A stretch of 44,819 bases of DNA from GCA-016699975 sp964420045. GTDB taxonomy: Bacteria > Patescibacteriota > Minisyncoccia > Moranbacterales > UBA1568. Made by a program: the position numbers and the translations under genes. The DNA is taken from the NCBI GenBank assembly GCA_964420045.1, contig CAYQPQ010000008.1, positions 1 through 44,819 of the forward strand, read 5' to 3'. A model generated the notes under the pieces. The model had not been told where the DNA came from. It was given only the letters and a program-made list of their open reading frames with translations, and did no database searches. The number at the start of each line of letters is the position of its first letter. The stretch's first letter is position 1. Of this stretch, positions 1 through 8,702 are shown piece by piece.

Positions 1-33
1 TGTGCATTTTTGTAGAGCTTTTTAGACACCCTC
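1..33 (-). repeat. Truncated copy of palindromic MITE-like element
   Basis: The first 33 bases match the end of the element seen complete at 9923-10063: the reverse complement of this end begins GAGGGTGTCTAAAAAGCTC and runs into the shared internal sequence. Only one terminus lies inside the window, so the element continues upstream. It sits directly before the secretion locus, in the opposite orientation to the copy at its other end. Confidence 0.75.
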
Positions 34-96
34 TGAGTTGAAAGGGAGAATGCGAATAGCGCATTTTTGTATTGAAAACGAAAAAGTTGCCTGCAT

Positions 97-489
97 ATGC
101 TCTTCAATGTTCCACAATTTATCGATGTTGAAGACAAGGTGGCGGGACCGCTCACAGCGAGACAGATACTCTGGATGGTTGGCATGGGGGGTGTTTTGTT
201 TCTCGTGTGGACATTCTTCGATACGACGACGTTTTTCGTATTGTCTATACCGGTCATTATTCTTTTTGTGCTCTTTGCTTTCTATCGTCCATACAATCAA
301 TCCCTCCTCTTCTTTTCGACGAATGCGGTTATGTTTTTCTTTCGGCCGAAGGTTTATACCTGGGATCGTCCAGGGGTGGTAAAGAACGATGTCACGAAGC
401 CAAAAGCGGAGAAGGTGATTTTGGAGAGTCCGAAACCGCTCTCAATTGAAGAAATACAAGCCTTGGCGAAAGCGGTTGATCGGAGATAG
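97..489 (+). CDS. PrgI family membrane protein of the type IV secretion locus
   Basis: This 130-residue protein has a short N-terminal segment (LFNVPQFIDVEDKVAGPLT) typical of PrgI-family proteins. Two adjacent hydrophobic helices follow at about residues 24-64, then a polar C-terminal tail. In Gram-positive and Patescibacteria type IV secretion loci, PrgI is a small inner-membrane component encoded just upstream of the VirB4 ATPase, and that is the arrangement here. The ATG at 97 places the conserved motif at the very N-terminus; no strong ribosome binding site is visible. It is the first gene of the plus-strand run reaching 9860. The family call is from motif and context; the exact role in the channel is inferred. 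Confidence 0.8.
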   Translation: MLFNVPQFIDVEDKVAGPLTARQILWMVGMGGVLFLVWTFFDTTTFFVLSIPVIILFVLFAFYRPYNQSLLFFSTNAVMFFFRPKVYTWDRPGVVKNDVTKPKAEKVILESPKPLSIEEIQALAKAVDRR

Positions 490-545
490 GACAAAGAGAG
501 CGACATGTTGGCGGAGTGGAAGTCGATTTCCTTTCAAAATAAATT

Positions 546-1265
546 GTGAATGAACAGGGTGATATGGAAACGCTGAGCGATACTAAAAAACCGGCAATGC
601 AGGACTCGGCGTCCAGCACGCAGCGCTATGTGGATGTTGAGGAAGTGCGTGATGGCGTTATTGTGCTCAAAAGCGGCGCGCTTCGATCAGTGCTGCTGGT
701 TTCGTCGCTGAATTTTGATTTGAAATCCGCGGAAGAGCAGGACGCCATTATCCTGCAGTATCAGAATTTTCTCAATTCTCTCGATTTCCCGGTTCAAATC
801 GTCATTTCTTCGCGTCGATTTGATATCCGTCCGTATATAGAAGTGCTCAAAGACAAGGAAAATCATCAGCGGAACGAGTTGTTGCGACTTCAGATATCCG
901 AGTATCAAAATTTTATCAAAAGCCTTTCGGAAGTGTCGAATATCATGTCAAAATTTTTCTATATCGTCATTCCGTTTTCTCCGGTTGAAGACAAGGAGAA
1001 GGGACTGTTTCATAGTCTCACCACGCTTTTTAATCCGGCGGGGGCGATTACCGAGCGTCGCGAATATTTCGAAACCTACAAGAACCAGCTTTGGCAGCGT
1101 GTGGATCATGTGAGTTTCAGTTTGTCGCAGACGGGACTCAAGGTGGCTCCGCTCAATACCGAAGAATTGATCGAATTGCTCTATAACTCCTACAATCCTT
1201 CGCTCTTTACGACGCGGCTTACCAAGAATATCGAGGCAATTGATTTGGCGGTGGAAAAGATATAG
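546..1265 (+). CDS. TraC-like protein, companion of VirB4
   Basis: This 239-residue soluble protein begins with GTG at 546 (an in-frame ATG lies at 564). Residues from about 28 to 105 resemble the N-terminal domain of TraC/VirB4 proteins: a beta-rich start (YVDVEEVRDGVIVLKSG), then helices and a strand with 'FPVQIVISSRRFD'. No Walker motif is present. In Patescibacteria the VirB4/TraC N-terminal domain is often a separate gene immediately before the ATPase gene, and I read this pair that way. The two genes are in different frames with a 41-base gap, so this could also be mistaken for an old frameshift. It probably works with VirB4 on the cytoplasmic side of the channel. Confidence 0.72.
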   Translation: MNEQGDMETLSDTKKPAMQDSASSTQRYVDVEEVRDGVIVLKSGALRSVLLVSSLNFDLKSAEEQDAIILQYQNFLNSLDFPVQIVISSRRFDIRPYIEVLKDKENHQRNELLRLQISEYQNFIKSLSEVSNIMSKFFYIVIPFSPVEDKEKGLFHSLTTLFNPAGAITERREYFETYKNQLWQRVDHVSFSLSQTGLKVAPLNTEELIELLYNSYNPSLFTTRLTKNIEAIDLAVEKI

Positions 1266-1306
1266 CGCGCGTCGGGGTTTAGGTTTTTTTGATGTTTTGA
1301 ATATCT

Positions 1307-3139
1307 ATGCGTGTCCCCTTTCTGTCTTCGTCCGGAGGCGAACAAGATGAGATTCTCGCAAGTGAAGCGCTCTACCAGCGCGGCGTGGCGCGTATCCGCG
1401 ACCTTATCGCTCCGTCCGCCATCAAGGTGAGTGCAAATTCGCTCCAATCCGGCGAGACGTTGGTGCGGACGCATTTTATCATCGCGTATCCGCGCTATCT
1501 CAACACCAACTGGTTTTCACCGGTCGTGAATCTCGATTTTCCCATGGACACAGCGATGTTTGTCCACCCGATCGATACGCGGGATATTTTGCGCAATCTC
1601 TTGAAATCGGCGACGCGCGTGGAATCATCGATTCAAATAGAGTCGGAGGCGGGGAAAGTACGGAGTCCGGTGCTTGAGACGGCACTTCACGATATCGAAG
1701 AATTGCGGGACAGACTCCAACAGGGAACGGAGAAGTTTTTTCGCTTTAGCATCTACATTTCTCTGTACGCACAGTCGATCGAGGAGCTCAATCGAATGAG
1801 TCGATCTATCGAGGCGATGCTCGAATCGCAATTGGTGTATATCAAGCCGTCTGTGCTGCGCATGCAACAAGGATTCACCTCGACGCGTCCGATCGGCATG
1901 GACACGCTCGATGTGGCGAACAACTTGAACACCGCACCGCTCTCGACGACGTTTCCGTTTGTTTCCGCCGATCTCTCGTCGAATGACGGCATTCTCTACG
2001 GTATCAACCGCCATAACAATAGTCTCATTCTCTTCGATCGGTTCAAGCTCGAGAACGCGAACATGGTGATATTTGCAAAGTCCGGCGCTGGGAAAAGCTA
2101 TTTTATGAAACTGGAGATCTTGCGTTCGATGATGTTTGAGACGAGCGTGATCGTGATTGATCCGGAGAATGAGTACAAGCATCTTGCCGAGACGGTGGAT
2201 GGCTCGTTTATTCATATGAGTCTCAATTCCCCATTTCATATCAATCCGTTTGACCTTCCAAAGAAGCGTGATGATCAAGAGGATTTCGAGGGACTTTTGC
2301 GAAGCAATATTGCAACACTCATTGGGTTGTTGCACCTAATGTTGGGGAGTGTCACGGCGGAAGAGGACTCCATACTTGACCAAGCGCTTCGAGAAACATA
2401 CGCGGTGCGGGATATTACCGGAAAGACCGATCTTTCGACGTTAACACCCTCATCGTTTCCAACTATGAGCGACCTCTATGAAGTGTTGCGAAACATGGAA
2501 GGGACGGAATCGCTCGCGGCTCGACTGGAAAAATACACACAAGGGATTTTCTCGGGATTCTTGAATCACGCAAGCACTATCACCATGCAGAACCAGTTCG
2601 TCGTGTTTAACATTCGCGACTTGGAGGAAGAATTGCGCCCGATCGCTATGTATCTCATCTTGCACTATATCTGGAACGAGATGCGTTCGGAATTGAAGCG
2701 CCGGCTGGTTGTCGTGGATGAGGCGTGGATTATGATGCAGAATGACGATGCGGCGAGCTTTCTCTTTGGCATCGCGAAGCGAGCGCGAAAATACTATTGC
2801 GGACTGACGACGATCACGCAGGATATCAGCGATTTCATGGGTTCGAAGTACGGAAAGCCGATTGTCACAAACTCCTCGTTGCAACTCTTGCTTCGTCAGT
2901 CGCCGGCTTCCATCGATGTTGTTACGGAGACGTTTTATTTGACGGATCATGAGAAGTTTTTGCTCCTCGAGAGCGCTGTCGGAGAAGGCATCTTTTTTGC
3001 CGGTTCGAAACATGTCGCCATAAAAGTTGTGGCGTCGTATAGCGAGGATCAAATTATCACCTCGAATCCAGAACAGCTTGCCGAAATAGAGGCGGCGAAA
3101 CGGGAATTTGATGAACAAGGCGGCTGGAGCGAGAAGTAG
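1307..3139 (+). CDS. virB4: VirB4-family type IV secretion ATPase
   Basis: This 610-residue protein is a membrane-associated AAA-type motor that powers assembly of, or transport through, a type IV secretion channel. A Walker A motif (AKSGAGKS) is at about residues 257-264, a 'VIDPENEY' motif typical of VirB4/TraC ATPases follows at about 282-289, and a Walker B strand (RLVVVDEAW) is at about 466-475. A later 'TTITQDISDF' segment matches the family's sensor region. Residues 1-250 are the family's N-terminal region. The length is somewhat below full VirB4 because part of the N-terminal domain is carried by the preceding gene. The ATG at 1307 has no obvious Shine-Dalgarno sequence. The motor assignment is firm; the substrate (DNA, protein or pilin) is unknown. 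Confidence 0.93.
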   Translation: MRVPFLSSSGGEQDEILASEALYQRGVARIRDLIAPSAIKVSANSLQSGETLVRTHFIIAYPRYLNTNWFSPVVNLDFPMDTAMFVHPIDTRDILRNLLKSATRVESSIQIESEAGKVRSPVLETALHDIEELRDRLQQGTEKFFRFSIYISLYAQSIEELNRMSRSIEAMLESQLVYIKPSVLRMQQGFTSTRPIGMDTLDVANNLNTAPLSTTFPFVSADLSSNDGILYGINRHNNSLILFDRFKLENANMVIFAKSGAGKSYFMKLEILRSMMFETSVIVIDPENEYKHLAETVDGSFIHMSLNSPFHINPFDLPKKRDDQEDFEGLLRSNIATLIGLLHLMLGSVTAEEDSILDQALRETYAVRDITGKTDLSTLTPSSFPTMSDLYEVLRNMEGTESLAARLEKYTQGIFSGFLNHASTITMQNQFVVFNIRDLEEELRPIAMYLILHYIWNEMRSELKRRLVVVDEAWIMMQNDDAASFLFGIAKRARKYYCGLTTITQDISDFMGSKYGKPIVTNSSLQLLLRQSPASIDVVTETFYLTDHEKFLLLESAVGEGIFFAGSKHVAIKVVASYSEDQIITSNPEQLAEIEAAKREFDEQGGWSEK

Positions 3140-3212
3140 AGGATGTTTTGCGACGAGTGATACTGCTGCCGCGGAAGGCATCTTCTTATAGAGCGTATTC
3201 CGGAGCGCGAGA

Positions 3213-3920
3213 GTGTACAAGTGGCGTGTTTGCATGCTTATGGCTGTTGCCGGTGTCGCTATTGATGGCCAGGATCGACTCGCGCTCGAGCAGTCTGCGG
3301 AAGACGAGCGGGCGATTTTTCGCAAGCAGCAACAGCGCCTGCAAGAAGCGCGGCGACTCGCGCGCATTGTGCAGGAGGAGACGGCGCTTTCGGAAACGGA
3401 AGAGTCTGTGTCTGGGAACCTTGATGTGGGACATGTGGAGCGGGTCAGCATTTTTTCCTATTCGGCGCCGCTTATTGTCGCGTGTTTCAAAGATTTAATC
3501 GATTTTACGATTGTGTTAGCGTTTCCGGGAATTGCTGCGGTGGTGAGTTTCTGCGCCAATACGCTTATTCTTCTTTTTCTTTTCTTCCCCAAACGTCGAT
3601 ATAGAATCGCTTCCAATGCACGATTGATCATTATTGACGCGTGTATTCTACTTGGTCTGATTCCACTTGAAGGGCTCGCATTTCCTTTTAACCTCCTTCC
3701 TTTTACTGTGGCTGGCGTGGGAATGATATATATGGTCGACAAGAAATTTGTTGCTGCACGAAACGCGAAGCGCTTCGATCGAAAGAAAATGAAAGCAAAT
3801 CTCAGCAGTGTTATCCGTCAAGCGTCGAATGATAAGAATAATGCCGATAAGAGCCGAGTATCCGAACGGCTACAGTCGGCGTGGGATACTTCGGAGCGCG
3901 ATTCGGTACTCGAAGCGTAG
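3213..3920 (+). CDS. Conserved-type membrane protein of the secretion locus, unknown function
   Basis: I do not recognise a named family. The frame opens at GTG 3213; in-frame ATGs at 3234 and 3240 are equally plausible starts. An N-terminal Gln/Arg/Glu-rich, probably coiled-coil stretch (about residues 25-60) is followed by hydrophobic segments (about 80-125 and 140-175) and a basic C-terminal tail ('NAKRFDRKKMKANL'). It lies 73 bases after virB4 and before the CPBP-like membrane gene. It is therefore likely to be an inner-membrane accessory or scaffold part of the secretion machine. That role is inferred from position only. Confidence 0.65.
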   Translation: MYKWRVCMLMAVAGVAIDGQDRLALEQSAEDERAIFRKQQQRLQEARRLARIVQEETALSETEESVSGNLDVGHVERVSIFSYSAPLIVACFKDLIDFTIVLAFPGIAAVVSFCANTLILLFLFFPKRRYRIASNARLIIIDACILLGLIPLEGLAFPFNLLPFTVAGVGMIYMVDKKFVAARNAKRFDRKKMKANLSSVIRQASNDKNNADKSRVSERLQSAWDTSERDSVLEA

Positions 3921-3948
3921 GGTAAAGAATGCATAAGAATCCCTTTAT

Positions 3949-4641
3949 ATGACGAGAGGACGCACATTTCTTGACACGTGTATCGACCGGCGATTTCTTG
4001 CGATGAATGCGCTGCTTGCGGCGAGTGTTTTGCTAGCGCTGTTCTTTCCCGTTTCGGGGACAGCCGAGCGGTTCGTCTTGGCGTTTTCTGTTTATTTTTT
4101 GCTTCCGGCACTGTTTGTTCGGTTTATTTTACACGAACGACTCTTCGCCTTCGGATGCTCTTGGGGGAAATTCGGCATTTTCTCAAATATCGTCTTTGTT
4201 TCTCTTGGCGCCTGTGTGTTTGGTCTCTTTGCTTGGGGAGTGCTTACGGGCACTTCCGCCGGGCAGGAATTTCTGAACGCTTCTCGGGCATCTCATACGG
4301 CGCTTCATCGGGACTTTCTGGTTTTTCTCGGATCTATGGGTTTTCTTGCATGGTTTGTGCTGCTGAAAGAAATCTTCTTTCGCGGATTTTTTCTACTTTT
4401 CTGGAAGCGATTTGTGCATAGGTGGAGTCTTGCGGCGCATTTTCTTGTTGTTGCCGCCGTGTCCGCACAAGAACTTCATATATTTTCTCATTCCAGTAAC
4501 AATGTGACATTTCTTTTTACGTTAACGTGGTCGGTACTGGCTTCGTTTCTGGCATTCATAACGGAATCGGTCTTTGTGTCGTTCTGTTTCTCGCTTTTTT
4601 CTGCTATACTCATATCGGTTCTCGCGATTTCGCTTTCATGA
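3949..4641 (+). CDS. Polytopic membrane protein, degenerate CPBP-protease-like
   Basis: This 230-residue protein has six or seven hydrophobic segments. The segment 'LLKEIFFRGFFLLFWKRF' resembles motif 1 of CPBP (Rce1/CAAX-type) intramembrane proteases, which is normally EExxxR. Here the first glutamate is a lysine, and the later histidine motif is weak ('AQELHIFSH'). It may therefore be an inactive CPBP homolog or only coincidentally similar. Its TGA stop overlaps the ATG of the next gene (ATGA), so the two are probably translationally coupled. A CPBP-like protein here could process, or act as a membrane chaperone for, the secreted protein encoded next; that is speculation. Confidence 0.6.
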   Translation: MTRGRTFLDTCIDRRFLAMNALLAASVLLALFFPVSGTAERFVLAFSVYFLLPALFVRFILHERLFAFGCSWGKFGIFSNIVFVSLGACVFGLFAWGVLTGTSAGQEFLNASRASHTALHRDFLVFLGSMGFLAWFVLLKEIFFRGFFLLFWKRFVHRWSLAAHFLVVAAVSAQELHIFSHSSNNVTFLFTLTWSVLASFLAFITESVFVSFCFSLFSAILISVLAISLS

Positions 4642-7349
4642 AACAAAAAAGTTTTTTCTCTTCGACAGGATTTTTTGTAGCGGTATTTCTCGCGGTGTTT
4701 TTTGTGTTTCCGAGGGGAGTTTTCGCGGATATTACCGATGTGTTTGTGACGAATATGCCGACATTCTCCGGCACGATCACGAATTTCGAGCGTCGGTACC
4801 ATCTCAATTTGGAGAGCTTGCAAAATCAAGGAGAAAATTTCAACGTGTCTTCGCAAAAGGGACAATCTCCGCAGGTGCTTCTCTACTTCAGCCCGTCCGA
4901 TCCGAAACCGGGAACGGAAATGGAAGCGCGCGCCTTCCCGGAGTTTTTCGGCAATGAGAAAGATACGATTTACTATACCTGGTACATTCGCCGGAAGGGC
5001 TGCGATCTGGATGATTCACCGAGCGAGGAAAAGCTAAAGTTGTGCGATCGGGATTCGAGTCCGAGCGGTAGCAACTGGAGAGTTGATCGGTTTGGCAACA
5101 AGCGAATCATATCGGTCGAGGATTGGAAGATTGAGGCGATGCAGGCGATTGTAGCGGGAAGCTTCGATTCCACGTGCTCGCTTAACGGGAGTTTGACCGA
5201 TGAAGAGCGTACGACTTGCGCCGAGAACATGTACAATCCGGACGCGCCGAGTCGGGTGAATCCGACGGGAAGCAAGGGGAATGATCGCGATGAAGATGGA
5301 TATCGAGCAACCTATGGCGGCGACGGAAAGTCGGGGCAAAATTCGTACTGCTATATTCACGACTTCCAAGACGGAGAAAACTACGAGCTGACCAGCGGAT
5401 GCGAACATCTTTTCCCGAATAATTACAGAATAGACGGGAATGGCCGTATTGAGCGTGATGGAAATATCGGAGAGAATGATGACTCGTTCTCCATTGATGA
5501 AGAACGTTTCTGGCGAACGGACCCGGAAGATCCAAGCACTGCACAGAACGGCAATAAGGACGAAGCGAATATTGCGGGTTTGGGACAAGGGACATTTAAG
5601 TGGACCTATCAGCCGGAGGATCGAGTCGGTGTGGTAGTGGAAGGCGCCTCTCTCTATACGACGAAGTATGACGACTCGAGCATGATGATTATGTGGGCAT
5701 TGCCCAAGAATGTTTGCGCGGTTGTTGGAAAGGGAACGAAGCAGATTACGACGAAAGGATTTTCGAGCGACGCGACGGCGCAAGTGACTATCAATACGTC
5801 GACAACGGATATTAACGATTGTCTTGAAGACAATCTTGTTGATCCGACCGAGGGAGCGCAGGCGGAGAATGTCGATGTTTCACTCTCATATGCGCCGGAT
5901 GCACCCTCAGCAAAGCTCATTCCGTGGAGCGACGATGCAGCTGATGCCAAGAGTATCGCTCAAACGGGAGATATATTGACGGTGAACGCCGCTTCGTCCA
6001 ATGTCGGGCAGGGCGCGGCGCTCACTAATTACACGTGGCGCGTTCAGGCGAGCAAGGATGGTACATTTAATACCCGCTTCAGCGATGAGAATGTGTGGAC
6101 GGATATCACGCGCGATCTCCAAACCGCGAAGAATATCAGTTCGCCCAATGGCAACAATGTCCCCTCTCTTTCGATCAACCTCAATTTAAACAGCGATTCA
6201 TATACGGATGCGAAAACCAATACGATCATCCCCGGATTTAGCGAATATTTTGTCGATGATGTCGCCTATTTTCGCATCATGGTGAGCGCGACGACGAATT
6301 TTGCCGGCGCGGTGAGTCAGAGCGGATCGAGTTCGGTGGTGATTAAAGTCGTGGCGAATAAGTCAATCGATGTCTACGATGTGAGCGCGGTTAGCGATTC
6401 GGCGACGGGATTAATGAATGTCAAACGCAATGATACGGCACTGTGTACGGCGAATACCTTTCAGCAGACGATTTGTCCGGTTTTGAACAATCAGATTGTC
6501 GGCGTATATCTCTCAACGGGAGAGGGTGAGGTGCGCGACTATGCCTGGACGCTCAATGGTCAGGCGCTCACGTGTACTGCTCGGGTGTCCGGCGAATGCG
6601 ATGATACGAAGCAAGGCGCGGTGAACTTCTTTCCCGTTTCCGGAAGTGTCGGGGATATGTATGTCGTGACGGTGGTGGCGAATAATGCCGAAACAGGGAA
6701 ATCGTTCACGGTATCGCGCCGCTTCCAGATTGTGGATCCGGATTTTGATATTGTCTCCAATCAAACCGAGACGGCGTGGCCGAAATATCTCGGTAAATAT
6801 GTGAATCTCGACGGTTCCGAAACCGACGACAAGAGCAAAACCTCGTTTGAAGGAGTTGTGGGCGGCGTTGCGCAGCTCTCGGCGATATTCCGTCCGAACG
6901 CGCTCGGAACATTCGTCTTGAACGGCGTCAAAGCGGGAGATGATCAGAACGAAATGATTTGGTCGATCAACGGGAGTCCCTTCAAATGGAATGACACCGG
7001 ACTCTCGCTCGCGCTCGACGGGAATGTCGGCGATATCTACACGGTGACACTGTCCGGCGCCTACAATCAGCCGCGAGAGCTCCGGAAGGCGCTCTATGAT
7101 ATCTGGCGCATTTCTCCATTCAGTTCCGAGACCGTGCGATTTTCAAAGGAGATTCAGATTCAGCTCGTTACGTTGGAAGGTCAAGAGGATGCCCGCGGAA
7201 AGTCAAACACGTTCTTTGCTTCCATTCTCTCGGCAATTCCTCCGTTCGTGCTCTTTTCCGTCCGTCTCATTCTTTCGATGGGGTTGATTCTCCTTCTTGT
7301 CGGCGTGGTGTTTTCGTTCATGCCGGAGGGAGATGTGCGGAGAGGATAG
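4638..7349 (+). CDS. Large secreted protein with C-terminal membrane anchor, secretion-locus associated
   Basis: The start chosen is the ATG at 4638, which overlaps the upstream stop and opens a classical signal peptide (basic MKQKS, a hydrophobic core, and a likely cleavage after 'PRGVFA'). An upstream in-frame start at 4527 would bury the signal and lie inside the preceding gene. The mature protein (about 870 residues) is Ser/Thr/Asn/Asp-rich and beta-like, with scattered cysteines. Repeated 'YTWRVQASKDG', 'YAWTLNG' and 'MIWSING' segments suggest several Ig/PKD-like modules. A single hydrophobic helix near the C-terminus (LFSVRLILSMGLILLLVGVVF) is followed by a short polar tail. The topology is extracellular with a C-terminal anchor. 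It could be a surface adhesin or an outer element of the pilus apparatus. I know no assigned function. Confidence 0.8.
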   Translation: MKQKSFFSSTGFFVAVFLAVFFVFPRGVFADITDVFVTNMPTFSGTITNFERRYHLNLESLQNQGENFNVSSQKGQSPQVLLYFSPSDPKPGTEMEARAFPEFFGNEKDTIYYTWYIRRKGCDLDDSPSEEKLKLCDRDSSPSGSNWRVDRFGNKRIISVEDWKIEAMQAIVAGSFDSTCSLNGSLTDEERTTCAENMYNPDAPSRVNPTGSKGNDRDEDGYRATYGGDGKSGQNSYCYIHDFQDGENYELTSGCEHLFPNNYRIDGNGRIERDGNIGENDDSFSIDEERFWRTDPEDPSTAQNGNKDEANIAGLGQGTFKWTYQPEDRVGVVVEGASLYTTKYDDSSMMIMWALPKNVCAVVGKGTKQITTKGFSSDATAQVTINTSTTDINDCLEDNLVDPTEGAQAENVDVSLSYAPDAPSAKLIPWSDDAADAKSIAQTGDILTVNAASSNVGQGAALTNYTWRVQASKDGTFNTRFSDENVWTDITRDLQTAKNISSPNGNNVPSLSINLNLNSDSYTDAKTNTIIPGFSEYFVDDVAYFRIMVSATTNFAGAVSQSGSSSVVIKVVANKSIDVYDVSAVSDSATGLMNVKRNDTALCTANTFQQTICPVLNNQIVGVYLSTGEGEVRDYAWTLNGQALTCTARVSGECDDTKQGAVNFFPVSGSVGDMYVVTVVANNAETGKSFTVSRRFQIVDPDFDIVSNQTETAWPKYLGKYVNLDGSETDDKSKTSFEGVVGGVAQLSAIFRPNALGTFVLNGVKAGDDQNEMIWSINGSPFKWNDTGLSLALDGNVGDIYTVTLSGAYNQPRELRKALYDIWRISPFSSETVRFSKEIQIQLVTLEGQEDARGKSNTFFASILSAIPPFVLFSVRLILSMGLILLLVGVVFSFMPEGDVRRG

Positions 7350-7442
7350 GGAAATTGAAGTTTGAATATGGAATAAAGAAGATGAAGCGGAAGGATTTTG
7401 TAGGTAAGAGTGCCGGAGATGTGTAAAGAAATAATATATCGT

Positions 7443-8684
7443 ATGAAGTTCCTGAAACCGAGAAAAGTTATAACGCTATTAGCTGTGTCTGTGGCTATTT
7501 CCGGATTCTTTTATCGGGAATCTTTTGCTTCTACTAGTAATCCAACAACAAAGGCGGAATGTGAAATAAACGATGATCGCTATTGTTCGTTCACATGCCT
7601 TGGTGGCGGCTGGAAGTCAATTGGAACATGTTCTGATGATAATAATGCGAAGTGTTGTTCTCGAGAAGTTTCCGATGTGGCTTGTAATAGTACGGATTGC
7701 GGCAATGGAGTAAAGGGGGTGTGTAAACCTGAGTGTGATTCTGGCTCAGAGAAACAAAGTGGTACATGCGCCTCGACATCATCTTCTTCAAAATGTTGTG
7801 TTCCCGCCTCTTGCACGCCAACAAATACAACTCCCTCCACTAATACTGATTCCGGAACAACTACTTCCGGAACTGCTTCTCTCAACTATACGCCGCTGGA
7901 GAATTTGCCGGGGTTTGAGGGGCAGAGTGGAGATTTTGCGACGTATTTCGGGAATTTATACAAGCTGGCACTGTGGATTGTTGCGATATCGGCGCTCTTC
8001 ATGCTCGTTGTGGGCGGATTTCTCTATCTTTCGAGTGCGGGGAACACGTCGCTTCTTGGCACAGCGAAGAAGACGATTTACTCGGCGCTTATCGGACTGG
8101 TGATTGCGCTCATATCGTGGCTTCTTCTCGATACGATAAACAGCGACCTGACGAATTTGAAACTGACGGGGCTAACCGGAGCAATAGGAGCAAACAGTAG
8201 TACGAGTAGCACATCTGCAACTCCAGCGTCTGGAGATACCAATAAATCTGGATGCGAAGCCTTGAAATATGTGACCGTTAAAGAGCAGTGCAATCTTGCA
8301 TCTTCTGAGTTGGTAAAAATTCTTTCTTGTATGGAGAGCAAAGGGATAACGAATAGTGTTTTCTCGATATCATCAAGTGCTGTTGGGGGTGACCAAACAA
8401 AGGCATCTGCATGTTGTAATAACGGACACACAAGTGGTTGTCCGCACTCTGGCGTAACATGTCACCATGGATGCACCTACGGCACAAAGGGTCTTTCGTA
8501 TGCTGCTGACATCCAAACATCTGCAAGTGATTCTGATGCTACGCTGTGTGCTATTGCTAGTGCTGCTAAGTCGTGTGGAGCGGGAAATGTCTGGGGCGCC
8601 AGAACAATCAGCAGTTGTGGCATAGTGTATCAGGAGGGTCATAATACACATTTGCATGTTAGTGTCGCTGGATGCGCTCATTAA
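7443..8684 (+). CDS. TrbC/VirB2-like pilin fused to an M15-like peptidase domain
   Basis: The start is set at ATG 7443 because it opens a signal peptide (MKFLKPRKVITLLAVSVAIS, then ESFA); a GTG at 7410 is the longer alternative. The 413-residue protein has four parts. These are the signal peptide; a Cys-rich segment (about residues 35-120, many Cys, including 'KCCSRE' and 'KCCVPAS'); a pilin-type unit with two hydrophobic helices (FGNLYKLALWIVAISALFML and YSALIGLVIALISWLLLDTI) as in VirB2/TrbC-like Patescibacteria pilins; and a Cys- and His-rich C-terminal domain. The last domain carries 'HHGC...LSYAADI' and 'HNTHLHVSV', resembling the H..D and HxH zinc ligands of M15 D,D-peptidases. It probably resides at the cell surface; its catalytic activity is unproven. 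Confidence 0.75.
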   Translation: MKFLKPRKVITLLAVSVAISGFFYRESFASTSNPTTKAECEINDDRYCSFTCLGGGWKSIGTCSDDNNAKCCSREVSDVACNSTDCGNGVKGVCKPECDSGSEKQSGTCASTSSSSKCCVPASCTPTNTTPSTNTDSGTTTSGTASLNYTPLENLPGFEGQSGDFATYFGNLYKLALWIVAISALFMLVVGGFLYLSSAGNTSLLGTAKKTIYSALIGLVIALISWLLLDTINSDLTNLKLTGLTGAIGANSSTSSTSATPASGDTNKSGCEALKYVTVKEQCNLASSELVKILSCMESKGITNSVFSISSSAVGGDQTKASACCNNGHTSGCPHSGVTCHHGCTYGTKGLSYAADIQTSASDSDATLCAIASAAKSCGAGNVWGARTISSCGIVYQEGHNTHLHVSVAGCAH

Positions 8685-8702
8685 AGTGCTTTGGTTGGGT
8701 AT

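Noticed and set aside
546..3139. VirB4 gene broken by a frameshift at about 1265-1307
   Set aside because: The upstream piece is a complete domain with its own stop, and the separate TraC-like gene followed by a shorter VirB4 is a usual arrangement in this group.
4527..4637. Upstream extension of the large secreted protein
   Set aside because: It would overlap the CPBP-like gene by over 110 bases and hide the signal peptide; the ATGA junction at 4638 is a better start.
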